The notes below the pieces were generated by a model that ran no database searches, was not told where the DNA came from, and saw only the letters and a list, made by a program, of their open reading frames with translations. A stretch of 64,000 nucleotides of DNA, taken from the NCBI GenBank assembly GCA_002238505.1, contig MPMM01000018.1, positions 1 to 64,000 of the forward strand. The letters are read 5' to 3'. The stretch is from SAR202 cluster bacterium bin22 (GTDB taxonomy: Bacteria; Chloroflexota; Dehalococcoidia; Lucifugimonadales; UBA3495). This document shows positions 1 through 8,643 of the stretch, one piece after another (the first letter of the stretch is position 1; each line of letters opens with the position of its first letter). A program made the position numbers and the translations under genes.

Positions 1-788
1 AGTACACCCACAGCCCCGGAACCGCCGCTCACCGCCTCCCGGGCCAAGCCATTTAAGGCCGAGCAGGCTGGTCCACGATCTTCCAGAATACCCTTACTTC
101 GGACGTCACCCTCAAGGTCCCAGGTCCATCCGTGACCGGTGGCAATGGCCACATGCTCCGGTAGGGTATCACACCGACCAAGGCCAAATGCCCCAGGCCG
201 ACCTGCCGGTCTGCGCCTGGGGAACCGGTGGCGGCACGCTGGGCACGCATGAGGAGGTCTGCGGATGCCGGGCGAAAGTCCGAAAGCGAAAGCCAGAGAG
301 TGGAATCGTTGTGTTATAAGTTTGAGGTGGAAGGCTGGCGCAAGCGTTGCGCCGGGTATGAAAGCCGCAAGTTTTACAGGTCGGATTATGTACATCCATA
401 TCTGGGTTGCAGACAGCGCTGCCCCAGCCATCGGAACGCCAGGGCAGCTATTCCCACAGGATGGTCGTCGCATCCCGTGTGTTCCCCGGATTACAGCCCC
501 AAAACGCTCTTCTCTTACAGACCTCATGCAGGTCTGTTTCCGCGCGTCCGGCTCAAACTCCGTTCAGGAGCTCCCTTACGAAGTCCTCCCTGCCGGCGTC
601 TCCAGGAGGCAAGGCGTGCCCGAAAAAGGATAGGGCCCCGCTGAGACACCGCCCTCAGCGGGGCCAGAGAGCCAAGAACATACCCACTACTACGAAAGGT
701 TCTGTTCTACCCGACGACAGGAGCCGCCAAGTGCCCCAATTATACCACCCGGCGCTCCTGTCCAGAACCATTTCGACAGGAGATTTCC
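1..788. other. Leading non-coding stretch
   Basis: I see no gene I can support here. The listed reading frames (for example 228..644 and 407..931) overlap one another, have no good ribosome binding sites and have low-complexity basic composition typical of chance frames in GC-rich DNA. The only clear structure is a 12-bp perfect hairpin at 634-665. The last 15 bases carry the ribosome binding site of the next gene. Confidence 0.5.
634..665. terminator. 12-bp perfect stem-loop
   Basis: GGCCCCGCTGAG pairs perfectly with CTCAGCGGGGCC across an 8-base loop. No U-run follows on the plus strand. On the minus strand a short T-rich stretch (CCTATCCTTTTT) follows, so it may end leftward transcripts or act as a regulatory hairpin upstream of the gene at 789. 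Function is inferred. Confidence 0.35.
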
Positions 789-2087
789 ATGACTCTTCAT
801 CATCAGTCCCAGCTGGCCGATGCTGCCAATGCCGGCGACGGGTTCGCGCGCGGCAACTTGCAGGGCGATGTACAGATCCCCAAGTCCCCCATACGCGACC
901 ACCTGGTCATGGACTGGGAGGCCAACTGTGAGCCCCGGCTCACCCCCACCCACGACACAGTCGGTCAGGCCCTCGCGTCCTTTTTCACCCGGGATGGAGG
1001 CGACGTCTACCTTACCCACGACATGATTGCGAAGGTCTGCCGGTTGTCCCGTACGACAGTCTGCAAGGCCATGAATGACCTGGAAAGAGTGGGCCGGTTC
1101 AGTAAGAGAAATCTCTCCACCGTCGAGGGCAACCGCGGAGACTTATACCGGCTCGCCGGTGAAGCAACGGGGTGGATCCCACCCGACCTCGGCGTCCCCG
1201 GCAGGGTCACGGCCAGCGACTTCATCCGGATCCGCCGCATCCAGGAACTGGAGAGCGCCCTGCGCCACTACGTTAACCGGTACGGCGCTGACAACGATTT
1301 GCCCGACACCGTATTAACAACAGTAACTAACTTGTCTGATGACCCTGAAGAAATCAGGAGATCTGAGCAGTTCAGGATAATTGACCTGGGGAATGTGGCT
1401 CCTACTACGCTGTTAAGTCCCACGGTTAACAGCGACCTTGCGACGCGCCCCCAAACTCCCGCCACCGAGAGCCAGCTCAATCTGATCCTCATGCACCAGG
1501 AGCGAACCGGGCTGGAGGATAACGACATCCTTGCCTCGTGGCCCCACATCGACCGGTACACCGGCGTGCCGGTGGGCCTTGATCCGTCCATGATGAGCAC
1601 GCTGCAGGCGAATCGCCTGATCCAGTGGCTTAAGCGTCAGGCCGACGCGCAGGTGGAGCTTCCGCCCCAGCCGCAATACGGGGAAAGGGTGTGCACCTGC
1701 CCGGATCCGGACCAGGCAGCCTCCCCTCCGGCGGAGGTTGATGAAGCCGCAGCCCAGGCTTGGCGGGCCACCCTGGAGCAACTGGAGCTGAAATTGCCCA
1801 GATCCACCTTTGACACCTGGCTGAAGGAAACGAAAGGGCTGGCCTTTGAAGGCATGGAACTGTTGGTGCAGGTCCCGAGCGTCTTTACCGTTGCCTGGTT
1901 GGAACAGCGGATGTACCAGAGCATCCTGCGGGCCCTGCGCCAGTCCTCGGGGCAGTTGCTGGACGTCCGGTTCGAGGCTTACTCCGAAAGGGGGGTTTGC
2001 GAGCTTCATCCGGAGGGTCGCCCTGAATCCTGGAGTTCCCACTGGGGGCCACACGAACAGGGGTACGGGAAAGTTGACTATGGATGA
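789..2087 (+). CDS. Winged-helix protein with C-terminal DnaA-N-like domain
   Basis: A 432-residue protein. Residues about 60-115 form a winged-helix domain (VYLTHDMIAKVCRLSRTTV). Residues about 318-395 (AQAWRATLEQLELKLPRST and the following FDTWL) match the pattern of the DnaA N-terminal domain, which contacts helicase or other DnaA molecules. The middle is a charged linker. No AAA+ ATPase is present. The start is supported by AGGAG about six bases before the ATG. Such wHTH/DnaA-N proteins occur on mobile elements and are thought to act in replication initiation or helicase loading; the exact role here is inferred. It is the first of a run of small plus-strand genes. Confidence 0.7.
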   Translation: MTLHHQSQLADAANAGDGFARGNLQGDVQIPKSPIRDHLVMDWEANCEPRLTPTHDTVGQALASFFTRDGGDVYLTHDMIAKVCRLSRTTVCKAMNDLERVGRFSKRNLSTVEGNRGDLYRLAGEATGWIPPDLGVPGRVTASDFIRIRRIQELESALRHYVNRYGADNDLPDTVLTTVTNLSDDPEEIRRSEQFRIIDLGNVAPTTLLSPTVNSDLATRPQTPATESQLNLILMHQERTGLEDNDILASWPHIDRYTGVPVGLDPSMMSTLQANRLIQWLKRQADAQVELPPQPQYGERVCTCPDPDQAASPPAEVDEAAAQAWRATLEQLELKLPRSTFDTWLKETKGLAFEGMELLVQVPSVFTVAWLEQRMYQSILRALRQSSGQLLDVRFEAYSERGVCELHPEGRPESWSSHWGPHEQGYGKVDYG

Positions 2088-2561
2088 AACAACAGGCGGA
2101 CATTCGTCCTCCCGACTGACGGAAAACCGAGGGAGACAGGAGACCAGGGCAGGCCCTCCGGAGGGACCATCCACCCCCAACCCCCGGGCCCGGGAAGGAT
2201 GCTGCAAGCAGCCCCCCTGATTATGGGTTGGTGTCGCAACAGGGCCGGGACTCCTCCAGGGATGGTCCCAGGGATGGTCCCAGGGACGCCGGTTCAGGGG
2301 GGAGGCTGGATAAGGAAAGGCTCCAACACGCCCAGGGACGTCCGGCGCCGGTGGAGACTGCCAGGGTTGCATGACCGGCTTCAGAGACGGCCGCCTGGAC
2401 GTGCCGACCGGTTGTGCCGGGGGAGGAGACCTCCGGGCAGCTCAACCCCCGGGACGGCAATTGCCACTGGTGGCCGGGTTGCCAGTCCGGATACTGCGAG
2501 GGTTAAACTGGACAGGACCCTGATGTTGAACACCTGATGTTCTCATTTTGGAGGCGGCGGA
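2088..2561. other. Intergenic stretch, no supported gene
   Basis: About 470 bases with no reading frame I trust. It contains short tandem copies of GGATGGTCCCAG near 2262-2285. Frame 2199..2537 has no ribosome binding site and repetitive basic composition, so it was left out. The end carries GGAGGCGG before the GTG start of the next gene. Confidence 0.4.
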
Positions 2562-3026
2562 GTGAGCGACAAGATCGAACAGGGCAAACAGAGCAAACAC
2601 CGCGACCGTGGCGGGTGGGCCGCGGCCAGGAAGCGATCCTACCCGCTGCTGGAGGCTGGCCACGCCTTCCGGAGGGCCGCCCAGGCGGCCAGGAAGAGCG
2701 GGGAGCCTGTCCTGGCGACGGAGGCAGGGAAGGAAGCAGCCACCGCCCTGCTACAGGCGGCGGTGCAGTGGCGAAACGAAGCCCAGCAGTACGCCACCGA
2801 TCACGGGCAGCCGCCCATGGACCGGCCTGTGCAGGGCCCCTGGCGCATGGAGGGTGCCGAGGCCGAGGACCATGCCAGGGTGCGGTTCCTGCGCGCGGCC
2901 CACAACTACGTCTGGGCGAAGGCCCTGGGCTGGGACGTCAAGGCCAGCGGTGGCCGGCTGCTGAACGCGGCTCTGCGTCTGCCAGCACCTCAGAAACAGA
3001 AGAAGGGTAAACCGGAGGCGGCCTGA
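2562..3026 (+). CDS. Hypothetical Ala/Lys/Arg-rich protein
   Basis: A 154-residue protein starting at GTG with GGAGGCGG just upstream. It is rich in Ala, Arg and Lys and reads as mostly helical (AFRRAAQAARKSGEPVLATE), with basic ends. There is no signal peptide or membrane segment, and I do not recognise a family. A helical, basic cytoplasmic protein between two probable DNA-maintenance genes is compatible with an accessory replication or nucleoid role, but that is speculation. Confidence 0.5.
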   Translation: MSDKIEQGKQSKHRDRGGWAAARKRSYPLLEAGHAFRRAAQAARKSGEPVLATEAGKEAATALLQAAVQWRNEAQQYATDHGQPPMDRPVQGPWRMEGAEAEDHARVRFLRAAHNYVWAKALGWDVKASGGRLLNAALRLPAPQKQKKGKPEAA

Positions 3027-3159
3027 GATGGCCTGAGGCGGGAGCCGTGGGCTCACCTGAACCGGAAGGCTTCAGGGCGGATTTGGCCGCAGTCCGCGGC
3101 GGTCCGTTTGAGTGTGGGCAGGGAATGCCAATTCGATGCCAATTCAAGGGAGGTCCACC

Positions 3160-3483
3160 ATGCCGACAACCTCGGTCATGGACACCCCGGTCCCGCCGGT
3201 GGGGCTCGTCGCCTGGTGCAACACCTGCCGGCGTTACGTTTCCGGTGGCGCCGCCGGCCAGCGCTGCCCCACCGGTGATCCGGTCTGTTACTCGATACTG
3301 GTGAACCGTCGCGCCATGTTCTGCCCCCTGGGCGGTTGCCGGGAGAAGGACCTGGTTGTCCTGGCGCCGGCGTCTCAGTCGGCAAGGGACGTCTGGCGGA
3401 TCCACCTGATGGCAGAGCATGACGTTCAGGCTTTACAGAAAGGGGGCAGTGTGGTGGCAGTGCGCCCCGGTTATGAGGAATGA
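3160..3483 (+). CDS. Small Cys-rich zinc-ribbon-like protein
   Basis: The ORF track starts at 3112, but GGGAGG sits six bases before the ATG at 3160, so I start there (107 residues). It has CNTC near the N-terminus, then CPTGDPVC, and CPLGGC with an H-x-x-x-x-H (HLMAEH) further on, a pattern that suggests one or two zinc sites. No enzyme motif is visible. It is probably a small DNA- or protein-binding accessory gene of the mobile element. Family unrecognised. Confidence 0.5.
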   Translation: MPTTSVMDTPVPPVGLVAWCNTCRRYVSGGAAGQRCPTGDPVCYSILVNRRAMFCPLGGCREKDLVVLAPASQSARDVWRIHLMAEHDVQALQKGGSVVAVRPGYEE

Positions 3484-3740
3484 GGGGATAAAGTGGTAAA
3501 TCTTCACCGACATTTCAGTGAGGTGGATCCCCAGGGCCCGACCTGCTCCTGCAAAAGTCTCCGCAGGTGGTTTGGGTTTGGGTCATCGACGACAAGGCCA
3601 GGTTTCTCTGCGCTCCATGCGAGAGGGCGCAGGTGGAGGAAATCAGGGCCACCGGGGGCAGGTAGTCAGAATCGGCCATTGCGGAAAGGCTGAGTGATAT
3701 GAGAACGAAGTATGTACAACCTGCCGCTGAATACGTTGAG
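3484..3740. other. Intergenic stretch with a possible small ORF tail
   Basis: No gene can be supported. One plus-strand frame reads VVWVWVIDDKARFLCAPCE and ends at a stop near 3662. It has a coding-like CxxC pattern but no convincing start, so it may be the tail of a decayed small zinc-ribbon gene. Confidence 0.3.
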
Positions 3741-3744
3741 GCGG

Positions 3745-3896
3745 CAGCTGCCACAAACGCGGTCTGCTGCAATTACCAGGGCGGCGTAGCGGACCAGGTG
3801 GTACCGCTCCTCGAAGTCGGCGAAGTCGCCGTCCTCGCCCAGGACGTTGAGGTGGGTGAGTTATTTGGTCAGGAGCTACTCTCCGCAGGGGGTCAT
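3745..3896 (-). pseudogene. Decayed third gene of the DUF433-DUF5615 module (left copy)
   Basis: Directly after the DUF5615 gene, an ATG at 3896 opens a frame broken by TAG and TAA within 13 codons. The same frame then reads LTHLNVLGEDGDFADFEERY and runs on through a coding-like stretch. The related copy at 50958-51182 and the tail at 8512-8640 show that this is a real but decayed gene family. Its product is unrecognised. Confidence 0.6.
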
Positions 3897-3910
3897 GGCG
3901 CCTCCCGGCT

Positions 3911-4246
3911 TTAACGACCTCTGCCAGTCGGGATAGGGACTTCCACGACTTCTCCGGCGTGGACGGTGTAGAGCGCATCGCGGATCTCCACGGTGCATAG
4001 TCGGACGAAGGGCCACCGGGGGTTCATCAAGACTACTATGCCAATGGTCCTTCCAGTAAGGTTCTGCTGGTAGCGCATACTTTGGTCCGTGGTAATCAGG
4101 ACCTCGTAGCCATTTTCCTCGGCCCTGTCCAGCAGGTCTCCGTTCCTGAGATTCGCCCAGCCCATCCTGGCGGCGGTGTGGATTATGTGGTCTCCCAGGT
4201 GCCGGCGCAGCGGGGCCGGGGTGCCGTTGTCAAACAGCAGCTTCAT
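3911..4246 (-). CDS. DUF5615 PIN-like protein (putative toxin)
   Basis: A 111-residue protein beginning MKLLFDNGTPAPLRRHLGDH, the typical start of DUF5615 (Mut7-C/PIN-like) proteins, with the conserved early Asp and a later LLDRAEENGYEVLITTDQS segment carrying the second acidic cluster. These proteins are predicted PIN-fold RNases that act as toxins beside DUF433 antitoxins. It overlaps the DUF433 gene by 17 bases, indicating translational coupling. A close copy lies at 50607-50942. Toxin activity is inferred from family context. Confidence 0.8.
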   Translation of the reverse strand: MKLLFDNGTPAPLRRHLGDHIIHTAARMGWANLRNGDLLDRAEENGYEVLITTDQSMRYQQNLTGRTIGIVVLMNPRWPFVRLCTVEIRDALYTVHAGEVVEVPIPTGRGR

Positions 4247-4469
4247 GTTTCAGGTCCTGGAGCAGGTTGGCTTCCAGGTGCTTGAGCACAGCCCGGACCT
4301 GCCAGTCCTCTACTCCCTCGAACCAGTCGAGGAACTCCTCGATGGTGGCGCCCGCCTCCAGGTTGGCGAACAGGTGTGAGAGGGGCACCCTGGTATTGGT
4401 GAAGACCCAGGCGCCGCTGACTTTGCCGGGGACCTGTTCCACCGCGGGGCAGTTTTCCCAGGTAAACAT
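4230..4469 (-). CDS. DUF433 family antitoxin-like protein
   Basis: A 79-residue protein with the DUF433 pattern: NTRVPLSHLFANLEAGATIE followed by EEFLDWFEGV, the helix-turn-helix-like fold used by predicted antitoxins. AAGGAGA lies eight bases before the ATG. It precedes and overlaps a DUF5615 gene, the standard antitoxin-toxin order. The duplicate at 50384-50623 differs at only a few residues (TWEDCP for TWENCP, FANT for FTNT). Confidence 0.8.
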   Translation of the reverse strand: MFTWENCPAVEQVPGKVSGAWVFTNTRVPLSHLFANLEAGATIEEFLDWFEGVEDWQVRAVLKHLEANLLQDLKHEAAV

Positions 4470-4717
4470 CTGATTGTCTCCTTGAACCTTCTGTTGAGCC
4501 TGGTCTCTACTGACATTTTCCTCTTCTGGAGGGGCCTGGTCAAAGGGTAGAATGGGAGGGTCTCACGTGTCCCTTAATTCCCATTTTGGTCCTTGTTGAA
4601 GGTTGTGAATTTCAGGTTCCTGAATGGAGCCTCGGCACCTGGTGCCGGGGTTGGCCTTATTTTGCCGTGAGGAAGATATTTAGCTTGCAGCGGCCGTACC
4701 TGTGTTCCGGCAGCTGT

Positions 4718-5074
4718 TTAAGCCCTTGCCGCAACGGGTATGAGTTCGCCGTTGACCGGGTCTACGGCCATCAGCGCCTGTTCCAGGGTGATTACTCCCA
4801 GGAGGCTGGGCTCGCCTTCGTCAGCGAAGCTCACGGTGGTGATGAACTCCTTTCCGGCCAGTCTGATGGCAGCGTCTCCTACGTCCAGCGGCTTTATGCC
4901 GCCGTCGGCGAGCTTGGAGCGTTCGACCCGGGTGACCGGTACGCCCAGTGCTTCGAGCATCTGGCGAGGTACGGCTGTGTAGGTGCAGCCGGTGTCCACC
5001 TCGACTTCCAGTGGCTGGAATGTTTGGGGTTCATGGTGGTGGGCCACTTGGATAGTGGCCAGGACAGTTCCCAT
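4718..5074 (-). CDS. Retroviral-like (clan AA) aspartic protease
   Basis: A 118-residue protein with the single catalytic motif VDTGCTYTAVP (Asp-Thr-Gly) at about residues 26-36 and the hydrophobic LLGVITLEQALMAVDP segment near the C-terminus, as in single-domain bacterial clan AA aspartic proteases that dimerise to form the active site. GAGGAG precedes the ATG by about six bases. It starts 22 bases after the helicase stop and so is probably the last gene of that operon. The substrate is unknown; no signal peptide is seen, so it is likely cytoplasmic. Confidence 0.75.
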   Translation of the reverse strand: MGTVLATIQVAHHHEPQTFQPLEVEVDTGCTYTAVPRQMLEALGVPVTRVERSKLADGGIKPLDVGDAAIRLAGKEFITTVSFADEGEPSLLGVITLEQALMAVDPVNGELIPVAARA

Positions 5075-5095
5075 GGGTGTCTCCTCTGTTTGGCT

Positions 5096-8000
5096 TCAGT
5101 TTCCTTTTACGGTGATATTCTCCGTGGCTTTAAGGTTCTGGTCAACGTTGGCCTGTGGTGCGTCTTCAGTGAAGGTGCAGCCTTCGCCTCCTCGCCATTC
5201 GCTGCACGCCCAGAATCGGCTTCCGGTTCGTGAACTCTCCCTTATTGTCAGGATTCCCAGCCCGCATGATGGGCAGGTTCGCTCTCTGTGTTGGCAATCG
5301 TTATTGGTGCATCTTGTCGTGCTCTCTGCTTTGACTGGGTTTGCTTCGGATACTGCGTAGCCGTTTTTGCAGACGGTACATCTTGGTGCCAGGTGCCGGC
5401 ATCCTGGGTAGTTGGTACAGCGCAGGTGTTGGCCGGTCTGTGAGCGTACCAAGTGGCCTTTCTTGCAGGCTGGGCAACCTGGGCTTAGCTGTCCTAATTC
5501 ACGAACTTCGGGTGCTAGTTGGAGGAGCTCTCTGATGAATGGTGAAGGTCGGTTAGGGTCTGCTACTAAGTATGTAGCCTTTTTGCCCCTGGTCATGCCC
5601 ACGTAGAACAGGCGCCTTTCTTCGGCGTTAGGATATGGGGCGTCGTCAATAGGGGGAGCCACGAGGTCGAGCAATGGGTCGTCTTCGCGGAGGCAGGGGA
5701 ATCCGTAGATGTCATCTGCCAGGTCGAGGACTACGACGTAGTCGGCCTCTCGTCCCTTGGCACCGTGTACTGTCGAGAAGTTCTTTTGTGCCCAGGCTGG
5801 CAGGTTGTCCCTGCTTAGTCGGAAGCGTCCCAGGATTAGCGTGCTGTCACTGGGGTTGCAAGATGCTTTGATTTGGTCGAGGGCTGTATTGGCGCCCTGA
5901 CGTTGGTTGGCGTCTGCGATTACTATCAGACTGCTTTTGCCTTGTTCGTTTGCGGTCTTGAATTCTCGTCGGGTTTGGTCCGGGTTTTGTTGGATAAAAA
6001 GCGCTGAAGGGCGGGCTATGTCGTCGCCGAAGCGGAATGTTTGGGTAAGTGCTAGTTTTTTGGTGAATCCCAGGTATTCCTGCACTTCGTTGAATAGCCT
6101 CACCTGGCTGCCAGTGAAGCGGTAGATGGACTGCCAATCGTCTCCGACCAGGAAGTAGGCCATGCCCTCGCTTTGGAGGGCTTTTGCCAGTGCCATTCTG
6201 CCTGGGGAGATGTCCTGGAACTCATCTATGAGTACGTGGGTATATTGGTGTTGCCATTGTCCTCGGGTGATGATGCTGGTGGCTTGGTTGATCATGTCGT
6301 GAAAGTCTATGGCGTTCTCCGCTTCGAGTTGGGCGTCGTACTTTTCTCTGGCGCAACGCCAGATCTTGAGGAACTCGTTTGCGCGGCGTGGGTCCTGGGA
6401 TGATGTCGCCCGGTAGTCTATTTGGGCTTGGCTGATGTTGCTTGACTTGGCGTGATTGAGGAAGTGGGTGAGAAGGTCTGCGAGCCTGCTGATTTGTAAG
6501 CCGTTGAGCTCTTTGATGAGGTCCTGCACTGGGACAGTCCGGCGTTTTACGTTGTGCTGGTCCAGCTTCTCTGCAAGGTGTTCGAGCAGCTTTCCTTCCT
6601 TGTGTTCCCAACTATAGGTTTCGACCAGGACTGTCTTGTTTTGGCTATGTTGACTGCGTTTCCATATCGCTCCCTGTTCGTATCCTACCCATCCAGGCGG
6701 CGCGTGCCCTTCTTCGTCGAGCGCGAAGTGCTCAATGTAGATGCCGTAGTCGGTCAGGTAGAAATCAGGTTGGTACTGGCGGTACTGGTTGGAGGCGGTT
6801 CGTATCTCGTACTGCTTTTCGTATTCGTATGCGACGTCGTTAGCGGCGAGCCAGTTGGCGATTGTGAGTTCCTCGAAGCTTTTGACGAGATCGCCTTTGA
6901 GTGTTCGCAGCTCGCTGTTTTTTATGTAGTGCTGGTAGTCAGCTTCGGTTTCCATTGTGTCATCAAACGGGCTTTTGTACTGGCTTGGCATGTTTACCAA
7001 GAAGTTCAGAATTGCCCGGGCCAGTTGGTCGTCCTGGGTCATCTCACGTATGAAGGATTCCATGGTGCTGCGGATCCGGAATGTGTCGTTGGCCATGTTT
7101 GAGACCGTGGGCATCTCCGTGGTTTGGCCTATGACCTTTCTTCCGAAGCTATGGAACGTTGCGACGTCTATTCCCTGCAACTTGGTGGGAAGGGTGTCCC
7201 TTATGTCCTTGGCTGCATTGTTGTTGTAGGCCAGTACGAGGATGTGTTCCGGTTTGACTTTTTGGTCAGTAACCAGGTGAGCCAGCTTGCCGGTGATAAC
7301 GGTGGTTTTTCCGGTCCCAGCGCCTGCTGCTACCAGGGTTACGTCCTCGTCAGTCGCAGCAGCTTGGGCTTGCTCTTGCGTCAATTCCCTGTAGCCGAGT
7401 TTGACTCCTGCTCTGGCGGCTTTTTTCGCCTGGGCATCGACGTACTTCTGGTTGGCTTGGCTGCGATTCGTTTCTTTTGCGACTATTATTTCTGCGGCTT
7501 TTATGTCGTCTAGGAGTTTCTTCCCGCTTTGGCTAAGGTTTGGAGCCAGGTCTGGTGTGCAGCGAGACGTGAGTGCGGTGATTTGATTTGCCGCCTTGAT
7601 AGCCTGAGATTTTCTTAGGTAGCTGTTTTTGGGGATTAGTGCAGGTAATTGGGGGTGTAGGGCCTTGATGTCTGATTCCAGTTTGCGGACCTGTTCCTGC
7701 AGGGAAGCTTGGCGTTTTCGGTGTTCAGTCTCTTGGTAATGTTTTACCCCTTGGGTAATTGCGGAGTGAAGCTCTCTGACGGGTTGCTCTTTGAACCCGG
7801 ATAATTCTATTTTGGTGCCGTTGTTCAGGGTAATGATGATTGCGTGATGCAGGAGGCGCAGGTCTAGGTCGACACTGCCGATTTCGCTGTTGGCAAGTGA
7901 TTTAACGCTTCCGCCGGTGATGCGTAAGGTGGTCCCATCGTACCGGGCTTTGGTGGGCTGACCCGGATTGAAGACCTTGTACAGGCCTTGGGCTTCTGCT

Positions 8001-8266
8001 GACACTATTCGGGTTGGAGATGCCATGTCGTCCTGGTTCGCTCGCATCTGGGCGTGGTTTTTTGGGGTGGGTGAGCTGGCGTCTGGCGTCTGTCCATGTT
8101 CTGGAGCAACTTTAACAGGTTGGTGCCGGATGTGTTGCAACGCGGCAAGTGGTGTCGTTACTTTCCCTTGAGGTAAATGTTGAGCTTGCAGCGGCCGCAC
8201 CTGGCCAGCCGTTGTCCTGGCTGAGGGTTGCCGCCGCCGGCTACCTTGAAGCCGCAGGCGGGACAT
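5096..8266 (-). CDS. Helicase IV-like SF1A DNA helicase with C-terminal zinc fingers
   Basis: Up to 1056 residues. The N-terminal region (GGSVKSLANSEIGSVDLDLR) resembles the HelD/helicase IV N-domain. Walker A VAAGAGTGKTTVITGK lies near residue 312, the DEFQD motif near 680 and the RLFYVGMTRGKKATYLV motif VI near 900. A YIEHFALDEEG insertion like that in helicase IV is present. The tail (about 945-1045) carries several Cys4 topoisomerase-type zinc fingers (CPACKKG, CTVCKNG, CPSCGLG). It overlaps the upstream gene's stop if started at 8266, so the true start is probably between about 8160 and 8026 (an internal ATG lies at 8047). Likely a 3'-5' DNA translocase in repair or defence. Confidence 0.85.
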   Translation of the reverse strand: MSRLRLQGSRRRQPSARTTAGQVRPLQAQHLPQGKVTTPLAALQHIRHQPVKVAPEHGQTPDASSPTPKNHAQMRANQDDMASPTRIVSAEAQGLYKVFNPGQPTKARYDGTTLRITGGSVKSLANSEIGSVDLDLRLLHHAIIITLNNGTKIELSGFKEQPVRELHSAITQGVKHYQETEHRKRQASLQEQVRKLESDIKALHPQLPALIPKNSYLRKSQAIKAANQITALTSRCTPDLAPNLSQSGKKLLDDIKAAEIIVAKETNRSQANQKYVDAQAKKAARAGVKLGYRELTQEQAQAAATDEDVTLVAAGAGTGKTTVITGKLAHLVTDQKVKPEHILVLAYNNNAAKDIRDTLPTKLQGIDVATFHSFGRKVIGQTTEMPTVSNMANDTFRIRSTMESFIREMTQDDQLARAILNFLVNMPSQYKSPFDDTMETEADYQHYIKNSELRTLKGDLVKSFEELTIANWLAANDVAYEYEKQYEIRTASNQYRQYQPDFYLTDYGIYIEHFALDEEGHAPPGWVGYEQGAIWKRSQHSQNKTVLVETYSWEHKEGKLLEHLAEKLDQHNVKRRTVPVQDLIKELNGLQISRLADLLTHFLNHAKSSNISQAQIDYRATSSQDPRRANEFLKIWRCAREKYDAQLEAENAIDFHDMINQATSIITRGQWQHQYTHVLIDEFQDISPGRMALAKALQSEGMAYFLVGDDWQSIYRFTGSQVRLFNEVQEYLGFTKKLALTQTFRFGDDIARPSALFIQQNPDQTRREFKTANEQGKSSLIVIADANQRQGANTALDQIKASCNPSDSTLILGRFRLSRDNLPAWAQKNFSTVHGAKGREADYVVVLDLADDIYGFPCLREDDPLLDLVAPPIDDAPYPNAEERRLFYVGMTRGKKATYLVADPNRPSPFIRELLQLAPEVRELGQLSPGCPACKKGHLVRSQTGQHLRCTNYPGCRHLAPRCTVCKNGYAVSEANPVKAESTTRCTNNDCQHRERTCPSCGLGILTIRESSRTGSRFWACSEWRGGEGCTFTEDAPQANVDQNLKATENITVKGN

Positions 8267-8478
8267 TCGGCGGTCCAGTGAAACTTGAGCTGGCTTTTCC
8301 TGACACTGGCCTCCTTGCCGGCGTTGGCGGGCGGTGCGGTATTTTTCGCAGGCGATGCTTTGGCCGGTGGCGATTCGGGAGCGGGTTCTGCCGCCGCCCT
8401 TTCCAGAGCCTCGCGGTCTGACTTGCTGAGCCTGTCTGCGGGCCTGGAGCGGCCCAGGAGCGACTTTCTGTTGGTCAT
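8158..8478 (-). CDS. Zinc-ribbon protein upstream of the helicase
   Basis: A 106-residue protein. The first 60 residues are charged, Ala/Pro-rich and disordered; the last 40 form a zinc ribbon (CPACG followed by RCGRCKLNIYLKGK). Its stop overlaps the beginning of the helicase open frame, so the two are probably translationally coupled. With the helicase and aspartic protease it forms a three-gene minus-strand operon. Function unrecognised. Confidence 0.55.
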   Translation of the reverse strand: MTNRKSLLGRSRPADRLSKSDREALERAAAEPAPESPPAKASPAKNTAPPANAGKEASVRKSQLKFHWTAECPACGFKVAGGGNPQPGQRLARCGRCKLNIYLKGK

Positions 8479-8511
8479 TGGTCCTCTCCGTCGGTCATTT
8501 GCTCGCTGGAG

Positions 8512-8640
8512 CTAATTCCTGGTCGTCTGCAGCCGGTTAAAGACCTGGGCTGCTTCGAGGACTTCGTTGTACCGCTACGCTGCAGCCTCCTGCAGGGTGG
8601 CCTGCGGGCCGGGGCTCTGGGCGCGTAGCAGACAACCTTT
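8512..8640 (-). pseudogene. Remnant of the third gene of a DUF433-DUF5615 module
   Basis: After the DUF5615 stop at 8644 the minus strand reads LQEAA, a stop, then RYNEVLEAAQVFNRLQ and a TAG. This aligns with VEEAAVLRYKDVLETARVFNQLRD at the end of the decayed gene at 50958-51182. The same third gene thus followed this more distant module too and has decayed here as well. Confidence 0.5.
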
Positions 8641-8643
8641 GCA

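Larger units (their letters stand above)
3786..4580 (-). repeat. ~800-bp inverted repeat, left copy
   Basis: This block, read on the minus strand, closely matches 50268-51070 on the plus strand. It covers the DUF433 leader, DUF433, DUF5615 and the start of the decayed third gene. Similarity begins abruptly at AATTAAGGGACACGTGAG and fades after the CTACGCC of the decayed gene. The two copies differ by scattered substitutions and lie about 46 kb apart in inverted orientation. Confidence 0.85.

Noticed and set aside
407-931. 174-residue plus-strand frame
   Set aside because: It overlaps the well-supported gene start at 789 in another frame, spans a strong hairpin and shows no domain.
1413-2372. 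319-residue minus-strand frame opposite the wHTH gene
   Set aside because: Shadow of the plus-strand gene at 789-2087; no domain pattern and no start signal.
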